A stretch of 64,000 bases of DNA from Planctellipticum variicoloris (GTDB lineage Bacteria; Planctomycetota; Planctomycetia; Planctomycetales; Planctomycetaceae). The position numbers and the translations under genes are program-made. The stretch is taken from the NCBI RefSeq assembly GCF_030622045.1, contig NZ_CP130886.1, forward strand, positions 1,811,557-1,875,556, in the 5' to 3' direction. Shown piece by piece: positions 49,746-59,044 of the stretch (positions are counted from its first letter, which is position 1; each line of letters begins with the position of its first letter). Below the pieces are notes generated by a model that saw nothing but the letters and a program-made list of their open reading frames with translations, did no database searches and had not been told where the DNA came from.

Positions 49746-51434
49746 TTACCGGCCCGGCAGCTTGCCGGCGGCCTGCATCGCCCGCTGGCGGATCGTCGCG
49801 CCGCCGCTCAGGTTGAAGACCTGCCGGAAGCCTTTCTGTCGGAGAATGCGGCTCGCCGCATGTCCCCGCTGTCCGACGGCGCAGGACACCACGGTGGGCT
49901 CCGCGGCATTGAGTTCCCCGAGCCGGTCCCGCAGGTCATCCAGCGGGATGTTGATCGCCTGCGGCGCTCCGGCGAGCGGCCGGGCGGCGACTTCCGCCGC
50001 CGAGCGGACGTCGACTACCTGATACCGCGCGAGGTCGGCGTCGGCGTCGACGAAATCTTCGAGCCCGTTCAGGTGATTGACGGCCGCAAACGCGGCGAGA
50101 TGCAACGGGTCTTTGGCCGAACCGAATGGCGGAGCATAGGACAGGTCGAGATCGGCGAGATTCCGCACCGTCCCGCGAAAAGCGATGACGGTCGCGATGA
50201 CGTCGATCCGCTTATCGACCCCCTCCTGGCCGACCACCTGCCCGCCGAGGATCCGGCCCGTAGGCTCTTCGTACGCCAGCTTGATGGTCAGCGGGTGTGC
50301 CCCCGGGAAGTAGCCGGCGTGATGGTTGGCGACGATCGTGACGCTGCGGGCGGCCAGTCCCAGTTTGTGCGCGGCCCGGACGCTCAGACCGGTTCCGGCC
50401 GCCGTCCAGTCGAAGACGCGGACGATGGCGGTGCCGCTGACTGCGCCCATCGGCGCGGCGTTCCCCGTCGCGGCATGTTCGCCGGCCAGTCGCCCGGCCC
50501 GGTTGGCGGGGCCGGCCAGCGCCATCCGCTGCGGGCCGCCTGTCGGTCCCTGCGGATACTCGATGGCGTCGCCGACGGCATAGATCAGGGGATCGCTGGT
50601 CTGCAAAGAGCGATTGACGGCAATGCCGCCCTGCGGTCCGAGTTGCAATTCGGCCCGGCGGGCCAGATCGACCAGCGGCCGGACGCCCATCCCCAGGATG
50701 ACCAGATCGGTCGGTACGCGCTCGCCGTTGGACAAAATCACCGCGACGGCACGGCCAGCGGCGTCGACTTCGACGCTTTCCAGGCCGGTTCCCAGGTGCA
50801 GGCGGACGCCCTTGTCGCGCAGCGCCTGCGCCAGCGGCTCGGCCATCTCGGGATCGACCGGCGGCAGCACCTGCGGCTGCAGTTCGATGAGGTCGACGCC
50901 GACGCCCTGACCCGTTAATTGTTCGGCCATTTCGAGGCCGATGTAGCCCGCCCCGACGACCGCGACTCGTCGTCCCGCGGCGGCGTGGATCTTGGCGTGA
51001 ATTCGATCCGTGTCCGCCAGATTCCGCAGCGCCAGCACGTTGGGAGCGTCGATTCCGGGGAGCGGCGGGCGAATCGGAACGGCGCCTGGCGCAAGAATCA
51101 GCCGGTCGTAAGGCAATAGCCCCCGCTCATCCGTACGACGATCGTGAATGGCCACGGCGCGGGCTTCCCGATCGATGCCGACGACTTCCGTCCTGGTGAG
51201 GACGCGGATCCGGAACCGCTTCTGCAGCAGCTCCGGCGTGGCGACCAGCAGCTTCTCCCGGGGAGCGATCTCGCCCCCCAGATAATAGGGCAGACCGCAG
51301 TTCGCGAAGGAGATGTGCTCGTCCTTTTCGATCAGCGTGATTTCCGCGTCTTCGTTCATCCGACGAGCCCGAGTCGCCGCCGAGGCGCCTCCTGCGACGC
51401 CGCCGACAATCACAATCCGGAGACCTGTCGACAT
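49746..51434 (-). CDS. FAD-dependent pyridine nucleotide-disulfide oxidoreductase with C-terminal rhodanese domain
   Basis: A 562-residue fusion protein. The N-terminal flavoprotein portion (about 1-460) has IVIVGGVAGGASAATRARR, the redox cysteine in SFANCGLPYYLGG (Cys46) and an NAD(P)H-binding VAVVGAGYIGLEMAEQL. This pattern fits CoA-disulfide reductase and related polysulfide reductases. The C-terminal portion (about 465-562) is a rhodanese domain with the catalytic cysteine in VVSCAVGQRG (Cys518). Such fusions are known to handle persulfides or sulfur species. The start ATG 51434 directly precedes the FAD motif. Confidence 0.9.
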   Translation of the reverse strand: MSTGLRIVIVGGVAGGASAATRARRMNEDAEITLIEKDEHISFANCGLPYYLGGEIAPREKLLVATPELLQKRFRIRVLTRTEVVGIDREARAVAIHDRRTDERGLLPYDRLILAPGAVPIRPPLPGIDAPNVLALRNLADTDRIHAKIHAAAGRRVAVVGAGYIGLEMAEQLTGQGVGVDLIELQPQVLPPVDPEMAEPLAQALRDKGVRLHLGTGLESVEVDAAGRAVAVILSNGERVPTDLVILGMGVRPLVDLARRAELQLGPQGGIAVNRSLQTSDPLIYAVGDAIEYPQGPTGGPQRMALAGPANRAGRLAGEHAATGNAAPMGAVSGTAIVRVFDWTAAGTGLSVRAAHKLGLAARSVTIVANHHAGYFPGAHPLTIKLAYEEPTGRILGGQVVGQEGVDKRIDVIATVIAFRGTVRNLADLDLSYAPPFGSAKDPLHLAAFAAVNHLNGLEDFVDADADLARYQVVDVRSAAEVAARPLAGAPQAINIPLDDLRDRLGELNAAEPTVVSCAVGQRGHAASRILRQKGFRQVFNLSGGATIRQRAMQAAGKLPGR

Positions 51435-51594
51435 CTGCTGATCCTTGGGGACGGCGGGCAGCTTTGGAACACGTCTTGGCAAAACCCGCGCGGGCAGGGT
51501 AGTTTGTCCGAAAGTCGCGATAAGTCAATTCGGCTTGAGCCCTCGGGCGAGGATTTCCCGGGGCGCGATGGATTTCACTTTCAGGAATACCACG

Positions 51595-52080
51595 ATGCGT
51601 CACAGTCTGGCCTGGATTCTCAGCGGCGCCGCCGTCCTGGGACTTGCCGTTGCCGTTGCTGCTTCAGGAGCGGCCGACGAATTGAAGAGCAAGCCCAAGT
51701 CGGACCGCGCCCCCGGCGCCGCCGATGCCAAGCTGCGGCAGTTCATGCGCGAGAAGCTCAAGCATTCCCAGGATGTCCTGGACGGCCTCTGCACGGAAGA
51801 TCTCGAACTGGTCGAGAAGTCGGCGACCAAGCTCGTGGAAATGAGCCAGGCGTCGGACTGGGTCGTGATTCAGGGGCCAGTCTACGCTCAGCACAGCGCA
51901 GAATTTCGCGAGGCGTGCGAGCAGATGGGGAAAATGGCGAAGGACAACAATCAGGACGGTGCGTCGCTGGCGTATCTGCGCGTGACGATGTCGTGCATGA
52001 GCTGCCACAAGTTCGTCCGCTCGGTCCGGATCGCGGCCAACGTGCCCGACAGCGTGACCCCGGTCGCCCTGAGCCGCTGA
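51595..52080 (+). CDS. Cytochrome c with C-terminal heme motif
   Basis: A 161-residue protein with a signal peptide (LAWILSGAAVLGLAVAVAAS) and a helical body. A single CMSCH heme-binding motif lies near the C-terminus (Cys134, Cys137, His138). The position of the heme motif and the four-helix prediction fit class II (c'-type) cytochromes. ATG 51595 follows AGGAA; the longer frame to 51445 has no signal-peptide logic. A periplasmic electron carrier is expected, with unknown partner. Confidence 0.83.
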   Translation: MRHSLAWILSGAAVLGLAVAVAASGAADELKSKPKSDRAPGAADAKLRQFMREKLKHSQDVLDGLCTEDLELVEKSATKLVEMSQASDWVVIQGPVYAQHSAEFREACEQMGKMAKDNNQDGASLAYLRVTMSCMSCHKFVRSVRIAANVPDSVTPVALSR

Positions 52081-52105
52081 ATCGCAACAGTCGGCCATGG
52101 AGAAT

Positions 52106-52132
52106 GAGCCCGTTCCGATCCGGAGCGGGCTC
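52106..52132. terminator. Bidirectional hairpin between cytochrome c and DUF1080 genes
   Basis: GAGCCCGTTCCG (52106-52117) pairs with CGGAGCGGGCTC (52121-52132) with one wobble, loop ATC, between two convergent genes. Confidence 0.6.
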
Positions 52133-52162
52133 GTTTCGTCAATGGTCAAGGAACTCGACGCT

Positions 52163-52900
52163 CTACTCCGGACGAATCCGCATCCGGCGGACTTCGAACG
52201 GGTGGTCCTCAGCCTGAATTCCGATCAGTCCTTCGCTGAGGAAGTTCGGCTCGGACTTGCTGATCGGGGTTCCATTCAGCGAAACCGCGAGGGCGCCGTC
52301 TTTGGAAACGATTTCCAGCGTGTTCCAGTGGCCGACCGTCCGCCGGGCCGACTGGCGGGCCGCTTCGTCATCCTGGACGACGGCGGGTTCAGCGCCGCCG
52401 TTCTCCTTGATGGCGGCCATCTGCGCGTACTTCCCCTGAACTTCCATGCTGAGCGGCCACAGCTTGTGCTCGCCGGTGATGTACATCAGGAAGCCGGTAT
52501 TCCCCTTGAACTTGGCTTCGTCGGGCAGCTTCTTCGGCCGATCGAAGCGGTACTGCAGCCGGAGCGTGAAGTTGCCGTAGGGCTGCTTCGTGTACAGATA
52601 GCCGCGCGGTTTGCCGGCGGAGCGGATCCCTTCGGGCGTCGCCGACCAGGTTTCGGGTTCCGCCCCAAATGCCTCAAAGTCGTCCCGCGTCAGCAGGGTA
52701 AAGCCCTCTTCGAGATCGAAGGGTTCGCCATCGGCGGGGTCGGCCGGCAGTGGCGTCGTTTCCTGAGCGGGCTCGGCCGGGGCCGTGGCCTCAGTTTTGT
52801 TCGCGGGAGGTTCGGCGGGCGTCGGCAGGCAGCCGCCAATCAGCAGGGCCAGGGCGCCCGACGCGAGGAGCGGAGTTTTCCAGAGCAGGGGACGAAGCAT
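52163..52900 (-). CDS. DUF1080 (3-keto-disaccharide hydrolase-like) lipoprotein
   Basis: A 245-residue lipoprotein: hydrophobic LLASGALALLIGGC with lipobox cysteine near residue 24, a Pro/Ala/Glu-rich linker, then a concanavalin-like domain (NFTLRLQYRFDRP, NTGFLMYITGEHKLWPLSMEVQGKY, WNTLEIVSKDGALAVSLNG, GLIGIQAEDHPFEVRRMRI) matching DUF1080. Members have been renamed 3-keto-disaccharide hydrolases after studied relatives. The role here is likely glycan processing outside the cytoplasm. AAGGAAC precedes ATG 52900. Confidence 0.88.
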   Translation of the reverse strand: MLRPLLWKTPLLASGALALLIGGCLPTPAEPPANKTEATAPAEPAQETTPLPADPADGEPFDLEEGFTLLTRDDFEAFGAEPETWSATPEGIRSAGKPRGYLYTKQPYGNFTLRLQYRFDRPKKLPDEAKFKGNTGFLMYITGEHKLWPLSMEVQGKYAQMAAIKENGGAEPAVVQDDEAARQSARRTVGHWNTLEIVSKDGALAVSLNGTPISKSEPNFLSEGLIGIQAEDHPFEVRRMRIRPE

Positions 52901-53048
52901 CGGCCAGTTCCTTTCGCAAGAAGCCCCGCTCACGGTAAAGTTCGGGGACCGTGCGGGCAAGGGCGACGCGCGTTGTCGGCCGTCGGTGACTTATTGTTTC
53001 GTGCCTGTGATGCACGACCTGACTCAGGATCTGGTTTCGGGAGGAATG

Positions 53049-53543
53049 ATGGTGATGTGGCGTCGCTGGAGTCTCGCGGGGCTGTTGCTGGCAGCCGGCT
53101 GTTCGGAACCTCAGGCGCAGAACGGCGCGAATCCGCCGGTGCCGACGGCCCCGGGGCCGGCCGCGCCCAAGTCGGACCCGAACCTCGTCGATGCGGATGC
53201 TCCTGAGGAGTTCACCGCGACGGCGAGCGGACTGAAGTACCGGATTCGCCGGAAGTCCGAAGGCCGCAAGCCGACCGCCGCGAATTCGGTCTACGCTCAC
53301 TACAAGGGCTGGCTGGACGATGGCAAAGAGTTCGACAGCTCTTATAAAAGGGGCCAGCCGATCGAGTTTCCCTTGGGACGTGTGATTCCCGGCTGGACCG
53401 AAGGACTGCAGCTCATTGGCGAGGGGGGCATGATCGAACTCGAAATCCCCTCCGACCTGGGCTACGGTCCGAACGGCATGCCTCCGGACATTCCGGGCGG
53501 AGCCACTCTCCACTTCATCGTCGAGTTGCTTGAAGTTCGTTAG
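53049..53543 (+). CDS. FKBP-type peptidyl-prolyl isomerase lipoprotein
   Basis: A 164-residue protein with a lipoprotein signal (LAGLLLAAGC) and a Pro/Ala-rich linker. The FKBP domain has SVYAHYKGWLDDGKEFDSSY, FPLGRVIPGWTEGLQLIGEG and GYGPNGMPPDIPGGATLHF. It is expected to catalyse proline isomerisation during folding of exported proteins. The start is ambiguous: ATG 53046, 53049 and 53055 cluster behind GGGAGGA, and I choose 53049 for spacing. The frame continues upstream without meaning. Confidence 0.88.
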   Translation: MVMWRRWSLAGLLLAAGCSEPQAQNGANPPVPTAPGPAAPKSDPNLVDADAPEEFTATASGLKYRIRRKSEGRKPTAANSVYAHYKGWLDDGKEFDSSYKRGQPIEFPLGRVIPGWTEGLQLIGEGGMIELEIPSDLGYGPNGMPPDIPGGATLHFIVELLEVR

Positions 53544-53569
53544 TTTCGGCTCGCGTCTCACAGTCAATC

Positions 53570-53608
53570 GAAGAAGCCCCCGCTGATGTCGTCAGCGGGG
53601 GCTTCTTC
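53570..53608. terminator. Strong bidirectional terminator hairpin
   Basis: A perfect 17-bp stem (53570-53586 with 53592-53608, arm GAAGAAGCCCCCGCTGA) with a 5-base loop lies between the convergent FKBP and aminotransferase genes. Read either way the stem ends in TTCTTC. Confidence 0.8.
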
Positions 53609-53633
53609 GCAAAATTCGGCGAATCCGGGAATC

Positions 53634-54842
53634 TCAGCCGGCGAGGAATGCTTCAATGCCATCCAGCCCGGCTTTCAGCACGTCCATGCTCGTGGCGAAC
53701 GACAGGCGGACGTAGCCGGGGGCGCCGAACGCGTCTCCCGTGACCAGCGCCACGTGGGCCTCTTCCAGCAGGGCCGTGCAGAAGTCGGTCGCGTTCGTCA
53801 CGACCTTCCCCCCCTGCAGCGGCTTGCCGAAGGCGCTGGAGACATTGAAGAACGCGTAGAAGGCGCCCCCCGGTTCCGCGAACGTCACGCCGAATCGCTC
53901 ACGCCAAGGACGCATCCGGCCCATCACGTAATTCCGCCGACGTTCGAATTCCTGCCGCATCTCCTCGACGCTCGTCTGCGGACCTTCGAGGGCCGCGACC
54001 GAAGCGTACTGGCTGATGCTGCAGGGATTGGAAGTCTCCTGGCTCTGCAGGTTGTCCATCGCCTTGATGATTTCCACCGGGCCGATCGTCCAGCCGATCC
54101 GCCAGCCGGTCATTGCGTAGGCTTTGCTGACGCCGCTGACAATGATCGTCAGCGCGGCAACGTCCGGACCGAAGCTGGCGAACGAGCGGAACTCTGCTCC
54201 TGCATAGACCAGCTTCTCGTAGATCTCGTCCGACAACACGAGCACGTTGTTCTCGACGGCGACCCGCGCGAGCGCTTCAAGCTGGGCCGCGGTGTATGCG
54301 GCGCCGGTCGGGTTGGAGGGGTTGTTGAGCATCAGGAGCCGGGTTTTCGGCGTGATCGCCGCCCGGAACTGCTCGGGGCTCATCACAAACCCGCTGGCCT
54401 CGGTGGTCTCGACGATGACCGCCGTCGCACCGGTCAGTTCGACCAGGGCGCTGTAGCTGACCCAGTACGGGGCTGGGATGATGACTTCGTCGCCCGGACC
54501 GCACAGGGAGGCGATGACGTTGTGGATCGAGTGTTTCGCCCCATTCGAAATCAGCACCTGGGCCGGCGTGAAATCGAGGCTGTAGTCGCGCTTGTAGAGA
54601 CCGCAGACGGCCTTCTTCAACTCGGGAATCCCGCCCGACGGCGTGTAGTGCGTTTGTCCGGCTTCCATCGCCGCGACCGCCGCCTGGCGGATATGGGCCG
54701 GCGTGATGAAGTCGGGCTCGCCCAGCGTGAAGTCGTAGACGGTCACGCCTTTGGATTTCAGCTCCTTGGCCTTCGCGGCGGCGGCCAGCGTCGCGGAGGG
54801 CTTCAGGGTCTGGACCGCAGCGGACAGTCGATACGCACTCAT
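53634..54842 (-). CDS. Pyridoxal-phosphate aspartate aminotransferase
   Basis: A 402-residue class I aminotransferase with the PLP-binding lysine in VSGVSKAYAMTGWRIGW (Lys240), LNNPSNPTG, SDEIYEKLVY and a C-terminal GYVRLSFATSM. It transfers amino groups between aspartate and 2-oxoglutarate; related aromatic or prephenate specificities cannot be excluded. ATG 54842 is the start of the conserved ORF, with GAGAG just upstream. The upstream extension to 54995 is not conserved-looking. Confidence 0.92.
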   Translation of the reverse strand: MSAYRLSAAVQTLKPSATLAAAAKAKELKSKGVTVYDFTLGEPDFITPAHIRQAAVAAMEAGQTHYTPSGGIPELKKAVCGLYKRDYSLDFTPAQVLISNGAKHSIHNVIASLCGPGDEVIIPAPYWVSYSALVELTGATAVIVETTEASGFVMSPEQFRAAITPKTRLLMLNNPSNPTGAAYTAAQLEALARVAVENNVLVLSDEIYEKLVYAGAEFRSFASFGPDVAALTIIVSGVSKAYAMTGWRIGWTIGPVEIIKAMDNLQSQETSNPCSISQYASVAALEGPQTSVEEMRQEFERRRNYVMGRMRPWRERFGVTFAEPGGAFYAFFNVSSAFGKPLQGGKVVTNATDFCTALLEEAHVALVTGDAFGAPGYVRLSFATSMDVLKAGLDGIEAFLAG

Positions 54843-55361
54843 CTCTCTCAACCTTTGTGGGGTGCAGTCAGGGCGCCCCGTCCCGGGAAACCCGCGTCGT
54901 CGATGCGATATCGCGGATGAATTTCGGCCCGGAACCACGGGAAACTTCTCCCGGCGGGCGCATTCCGACAGATGGTCCCGCCCCTCTCCCGCCACGTCAA
55001 GGATACGAACCGCGACACCTCCGCGGCGCCTGTCCTCCGATCCCGAGCTCCGCTCCGAAGGCTGTCATCAGAATAGCGGGCGTCGATGTCTGGGAGGTTC
55101 GCCCAAGGGCTCCCACCCGCGAAATCCGTTTCTTCCGCGTCAACTGAACAATCCGTCGTTTTTCCCGAAACTTCGTGAATTGACTTGCCGATCTCTTCAG
55201 CGTCACAGGCACAATCGCTGCAGTCGTCGCCGTAGTCGGAGCGCAGACAGACTGTCGGCAATGAGGTGTCGCGTGGACTTACGACCGAGATTCGCCGCGG
55301 CGCGGATTAAGGTTGCAGTCGAACGAAATCGGACAAATTGTTTGATAGCTTGATTTTCCGC
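54843..55361. other. Spacer without recognisable gene
   Basis: About 520 bp upstream of the histone-H1-like gene's promoter. Frames in it are short, and none has a credible product. It probably holds the minus-strand promoter of the aminotransferase gene; I cannot place it with confidence. Confidence 0.45.
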
Positions 55362-55390
55362 TTGACCGATTTTTCGGAAGCCCCTACGAT
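55362..55390 (+). promoter_or_regulatory. Promoter for the histone-H1-like gene
   Basis: TTGACC (55362-55367) and TACGAT (55385-55390) are exactly 17 bases apart. This leaves a leader of about 145 bases before ATG 55542. Confidence 0.6.
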
Positions 55391-55541
55391 CCCTTGCATG
55401 TCGGTGGCAGTAAGTTTCACGGAGGATAGATCACTCCCCGCGGAGTGTCGCCAATCTGAGCTGTCTCTCTGCTTTGGGTGCCGAGAAGAGACAGTGGTGT
55501 GGATATCAGGTGCCCGAATGATTCGTTCAGGAGCCATTACC

Positions 55542-55703
55542 ATGGCCGCTGCCAAGACCCCGAAGACTGAAGCCCCCGCCAAGAAGCCTGCCGCGAAGCC
55601 CGCGGCCAAGGCCGCCGCCAAGCCGGCCAAGTCCCCCAAGGCCAAGCCGGCCGCTGCCAAGCCCGCCGCCAAGGCGAAGCCGGCCGCCAAGAAGAGCAAG
55701 TAG
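55542..55703 (+). CDS. Histone H1-like Lys/Ala/Pro-rich peptide
   Basis: ATG 55542 follows CAGGAG and gives a 53-residue protein made almost only of Lys, Ala and Pro (AAAKTPKTEAPAKKPAA and repeating AKPAAK units). It resembles the C-terminal tail of histone H1 and bacterial H1-like DNA-binding proteins (for example Chlamydia Hc). Charge-driven DNA or RNA binding is inferred. A longer frame from 55338 is open but the extra part is spacer-like. Its own promoter and terminator bracket it. Confidence 0.75.
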   Translation: MAAAKTPKTEAPAKKPAAKPAAKAAAKPAKSPKAKPAAAKPAAKAKPAAKKSK

Positions 55704-55756
55704 TTCGCCGGCGGGCGCGCCCGCCGCGAATGACAGCCAACAAGCAGATGCTTGCG

Positions 55757-55786
55757 CAACAGGCCGGGACTCGTCCCGGCCTGTTG
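55757..55786. terminator. Hairpin after histone-H1-like gene
   Basis: CAACAGGCCGGGAC (55757-55770) is complementary to GTCCCGGCCTGTTG (55773-55786). It can serve both the histone-like gene and the convergent PfkB gene 23 bases away. Confidence 0.65.
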
Positions 55787-55808
55787 TCGTTGACGCGCCG
55801 CCGATCCG

Positions 55809-56774
55809 TCAGATTTCGGTCAGCGGCAGCGGATGAGTCGCCAGATACCCGGCCAGCTCGTCCGCCGAAAAAACGCCCGTGGTGGCGCCCATCGATCTGA
55901 CGCAGCTTGCTCCCAGGGCGGCCCCGGCGCGAATGCACTCCTCCAGGGATTTCCGGTCGAGCAGGGCGTGAATGAAGCCGGCGACAAACGCGTCCCCGGT
56001 CCCGGTGGCGTCGACCGCTTCGACCGGATGGACGCCGCACTTCCAGAGCGCATCGCGCGTTCCGATCACGGCCCCGTCCGCGCCGCAGGTCACGATCACG
56101 GTCCGGACCCCGAGTCGGAGAAACTCGCGGGCCTGCCGGACAGGATCGGTCTCGCCGAGCAGGACGGCGGCTTCATCGGTATTCGGGAAAAAGACATCCG
56201 TGAACGGGAGGACGGGGGCGATCGAGCTGGCGAAGTCGCGTCCCGCCGGCAGAACGACATCCATCAGCGTCGGAACTCCCAATTCCCGCGCATCGAGAAA
56301 CAGCCGGGCGACGGCCTCAGGCGATAGCGATTCCAGCAGCCCGAATCCGCCGACATACAAGGACCGGCTGCGTCCGAGTTGATCCCGGGTGATCTGGCGG
56401 CCGTCGTAGACGCCGTTGGAACCGATGCAGTGAATGAATCGCCGGTCTTCGCCGCGGACGTTGATGACAAAGGTCCCGCTCGTCGGGACTTCGGCAACCG
56501 GTTGAATGCTCGAAATGTCGACCCTCTCCCGGGCCAGCATGTCGCAGACCGCGCGCCCGAACAGGTCGTCTCCGACGCAGGCCGAGATGGCGACCCGTCG
56601 CCCCAGCTTCGCCAGGTCCACCGCGACGTTCGCGGCACAGCCGCCGATGGCCATCTGCAGGCCGTCCGTCAGGATCAGGCCGCCGGGCGGAGGAAACTGC
56701 GCAATCGGGGCGCAAAAGAAGTCGGCAACGACGATCCCTGCGCAAAGGCAGTCCCAATTCTGATCCGGCGTCAC
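55809..56774 (-). CDS. PfkB-family carbohydrate kinase
   Basis: A 321-residue kinase starting at GTG 56774 behind AGGAG. N-terminal GGCAANVAVDLAKLG and the C-terminal signature DATGTGDAFVAGF with the catalytic Asp are characteristic of ribokinase/PfkB proteins. It phosphorylates a sugar or nucleoside; the exact substrate (fructose, ribose, adenosine or a keto-sugar) is not evident. The GH57 enzyme gene lies 56 bp upstream on the same strand, suggesting linked carbohydrate metabolism. Confidence 0.9.
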   Translation of the reverse strand: MTPDQNWDCLCAGIVVADFFCAPIAQFPPPGGLILTDGLQMAIGGCAANVAVDLAKLGRRVAISACVGDDLFGRAVCDMLARERVDISSIQPVAEVPTSGTFVINVRGEDRRFIHCIGSNGVYDGRQITRDQLGRSRSLYVGGFGLLESLSPEAVARLFLDARELGVPTLMDVVLPAGRDFASSIAPVLPFTDVFFPNTDEAAVLLGETDPVRQAREFLRLGVRTVIVTCGADGAVIGTRDALWKCGVHPVEAVDATGTGDAFVAGFIHALLDRKSLEECIRAGAALGASCVRSMGATTGVFSADELAGYLATHPLPLTEI

Positions 56775-56830
56775 AAGCGATCTCCTGGTGCGGCGTCAGC
56801 GCAGGCCGAACTCTGATTTCAAAGTCCGGA

Positions 56831-59044
56831 TTATACGCTCGCCCGCACCAGCCGCGACATCGCTGCGGGGGCCGCGTCCGCCAGTCTCCGGGCGAGCGCC
56901 GCCGAAGTGTCGCACGAGAGCTGAATCGTCACGCTCCACTGACCGTTGTCGGGAGCGATAAACTGCCAGTGCGGCGTCACCGAACAGCTCTGGTGGACGA
57001 GTTCAAAGCCGCTCTCCGACTGGCTGACGGTCTGGATCGGCATCGTCCAGATTCCCGCCGGTTCGGACAGGTCGAGATCCAGATCGATTCCCAGCCACTC
57101 GTCGACCAGCCCGAGCCGCGATGCCACGGGCAGATCGAGCTGCTGGCCGAGTTCCCCCAGGTGTCGCCCCCGCTCGTCGTAGAAGTAGCGGTCGGCCGCT
57201 CCTGCCGGCATGGCGGCGAAATTGAACTCCACGCCGAAGTGAATCGGCAGGCCCGCCGGGAGCCGCTCCAGCTCGTAGCGAATCTGCAGCGTCGTCGAGG
57301 CGGCGCGATCGAGCGAAATCGTTTTATTCACGCGAACGGAGTAGGGGCCCAGGCGGCCGTCGCGCCACAGCTTCGCATCGACGCGGTCGGCGGCCCGTTT
57401 CAGGACGGTCTGATAGACCCCTTCCGTGAAGTCGCCAATCCGCCCGCGACCTGCCCGGAATTCGGCTGCCGGCAACGCCGGCTGCAGGAAGTGATCGACG
57501 AGGCTCTTCCGCGGCCAGGCGTCGTAGATCAGCTTCTGGTCGAGATCGGGCTGCTTGAAGCATACGCCCCCGTTGGGATCGACGCCTCCGCCGGTGCTGG
57601 ACGTCTCGGCTCTACCGGCGTGCTGGCGAATCTTGTCGTGATAGGGCTCGGGGCGACGGTTCAGCGTCGCCAGCAGGTTCACGCCAATGCTCCGGACGTC
57701 GAACTCGTAGAGGTGCCCCCCTTTGCTCGGCGCCAGGTACGCCACCAGCCGGTCGCTCGCCAGCAGCACTTCCTTGCGGGCGTCGTTGTTGAAGTCCTCG
57801 GCCTCCGCCGAGACCCAGCTCCCGTTCCGCCCGGCCACCGCTTCGAGGAGCGTGTCGGCGGCAATCAGCTTGGAATAAATCGCGTTCCGCAGGTGCGGCA
57901 GGTAGAGACCGCCGAACGCGCCGTGCCAGTAGGGGCAGTTGCACTGCGCGCGATACAACTCCTTGCGCGCCTCGCTCAATTTATCCGCCTGCTTGACGGC
58001 GGCATCCGTCGCCGACAACTGCTGCAGCCTCTGGCTGACCTGCAGCATGCGGCAGTACATTTCGTTGGCTTCGGGATACTTCACCAGGAAGTTCCGCCAG
58101 AAGCCGGCCCGGACGAATGGCTTGAGCTGCGGCCAGTCCGGCTGGTCGGACTGACGCTCGACGAGCGACTTGTACTGCGTCTGCCGTTCGCTCGGCAGAG
58201 CCCATTCGGTCATCTCGCGGTAGCTGGAGTCGGGCAGGTAGATTCGCCCTTCCGGCGAAACGTGGTCGACCGTCTCCGCCAGCGTCGTGATCTTCAGCCA
58301 GTGCTGATTCTCGCGCAGCATCTGGAAGAACCGCCGCAGCCAGCCTTTGCCGTAAACCAGCTCCTTCGAACCCGGCCAGACGCCGAACTTCTCGCCGTCG
58401 TCGCCAAAGACCAGCACCGCATTCGGCGACTTCTCCGCCACCTCGCGCACATGCGCGATGACTTTCTCGGGATCGGCGTAAGGAATCAGATACCGCAGTC
58501 GCTCGCTGCCGGCAAAAACTTTCAGGAGCTGGCCGTCGTCCTCGGTCAGGTGGTAGCCGTGAAGCTGCTCGTCGGAAAGTCCCGCGTTCCGGAAGTGCAT
58601 ATCATCGAGCAGCGTGTACTCGATCCCCGCCGCGGCGATGTCCGCCGTGAAGCCCTGTTCCCAGACCCGCTCGGGCATCCACATGCCGCGGATCTTCGTG
58701 CCGAACGTCTTTTCCAGAAACCGCCGGTAGAGGGAGATCTGTCCGACGCGGTCCCGCCGGGGAATGCAGGCAAGAATCGGCTCGTAAAACGGACCGCCCA
58801 GCAGTTCGACCTGGCCGCGCTGCACCAGCGCCCGCAGTCGATCGACGTACTCCGGGTGCTCCTCCACCAGCCATTCCAGCAGGCAGCCGGAATTGTGTAG
58901 GACGACCGGGATCTCCGGGAACTCCTCAAGCAGTTCCAGGAACGGCGCGTAGGAGTCCCGATACGCCTCTTCGAACACGCCGTCGAAATTGCCGATCGGC
59001 TGGTGATTGTGAAGCGTGAGGATCAACCGGATCCGCTGGGACAT
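56831..59044 (-). CDS. Glycoside hydrolase family 57 alpha-amylase/4-alpha-glucanotransferase
   Basis: A 737-residue enzyme. The N-terminal GH57 domain starts with LILTLHNHQPIGNFDGVFEE. The putative nucleophile is Glu125 in MWMPERVWE, and the acid/base Asp lies in VFGDDGEKFG (about 215), matching the Glu123 and Asp214 positions of the Thermococcus litoralis 4-alpha-glucanotransferase. The C-terminal half (about 380-737) corresponds to DUF1925/DUF1926 beta-sandwich domains. Glycogen or maltodextrin rearrangement in the cytoplasm is expected; no signal peptide is present. Confidence 0.92.
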   Translation of the reverse strand: MSQRIRLILTLHNHQPIGNFDGVFEEAYRDSYAPFLELLEEFPEIPVVLHNSGCLLEWLVEEHPEYVDRLRALVQRGQVELLGGPFYEPILACIPRRDRVGQISLYRRFLEKTFGTKIRGMWMPERVWEQGFTADIAAAGIEYTLLDDMHFRNAGLSDEQLHGYHLTEDDGQLLKVFAGSERLRYLIPYADPEKVIAHVREVAEKSPNAVLVFGDDGEKFGVWPGSKELVYGKGWLRRFFQMLRENQHWLKITTLAETVDHVSPEGRIYLPDSSYREMTEWALPSERQTQYKSLVERQSDQPDWPQLKPFVRAGFWRNFLVKYPEANEMYCRMLQVSQRLQQLSATDAAVKQADKLSEARKELYRAQCNCPYWHGAFGGLYLPHLRNAIYSKLIAADTLLEAVAGRNGSWVSAEAEDFNNDARKEVLLASDRLVAYLAPSKGGHLYEFDVRSIGVNLLATLNRRPEPYHDKIRQHAGRAETSSTGGGVDPNGGVCFKQPDLDQKLIYDAWPRKSLVDHFLQPALPAAEFRAGRGRIGDFTEGVYQTVLKRAADRVDAKLWRDGRLGPYSVRVNKTISLDRAASTTLQIRYELERLPAGLPIHFGVEFNFAAMPAGAADRYFYDERGRHLGELGQQLDLPVASRLGLVDEWLGIDLDLDLSEPAGIWTMPIQTVSQSESGFELVHQSCSVTPHWQFIAPDNGQWSVTIQLSCDTSAALARRLADAAPAAMSRLVRASV

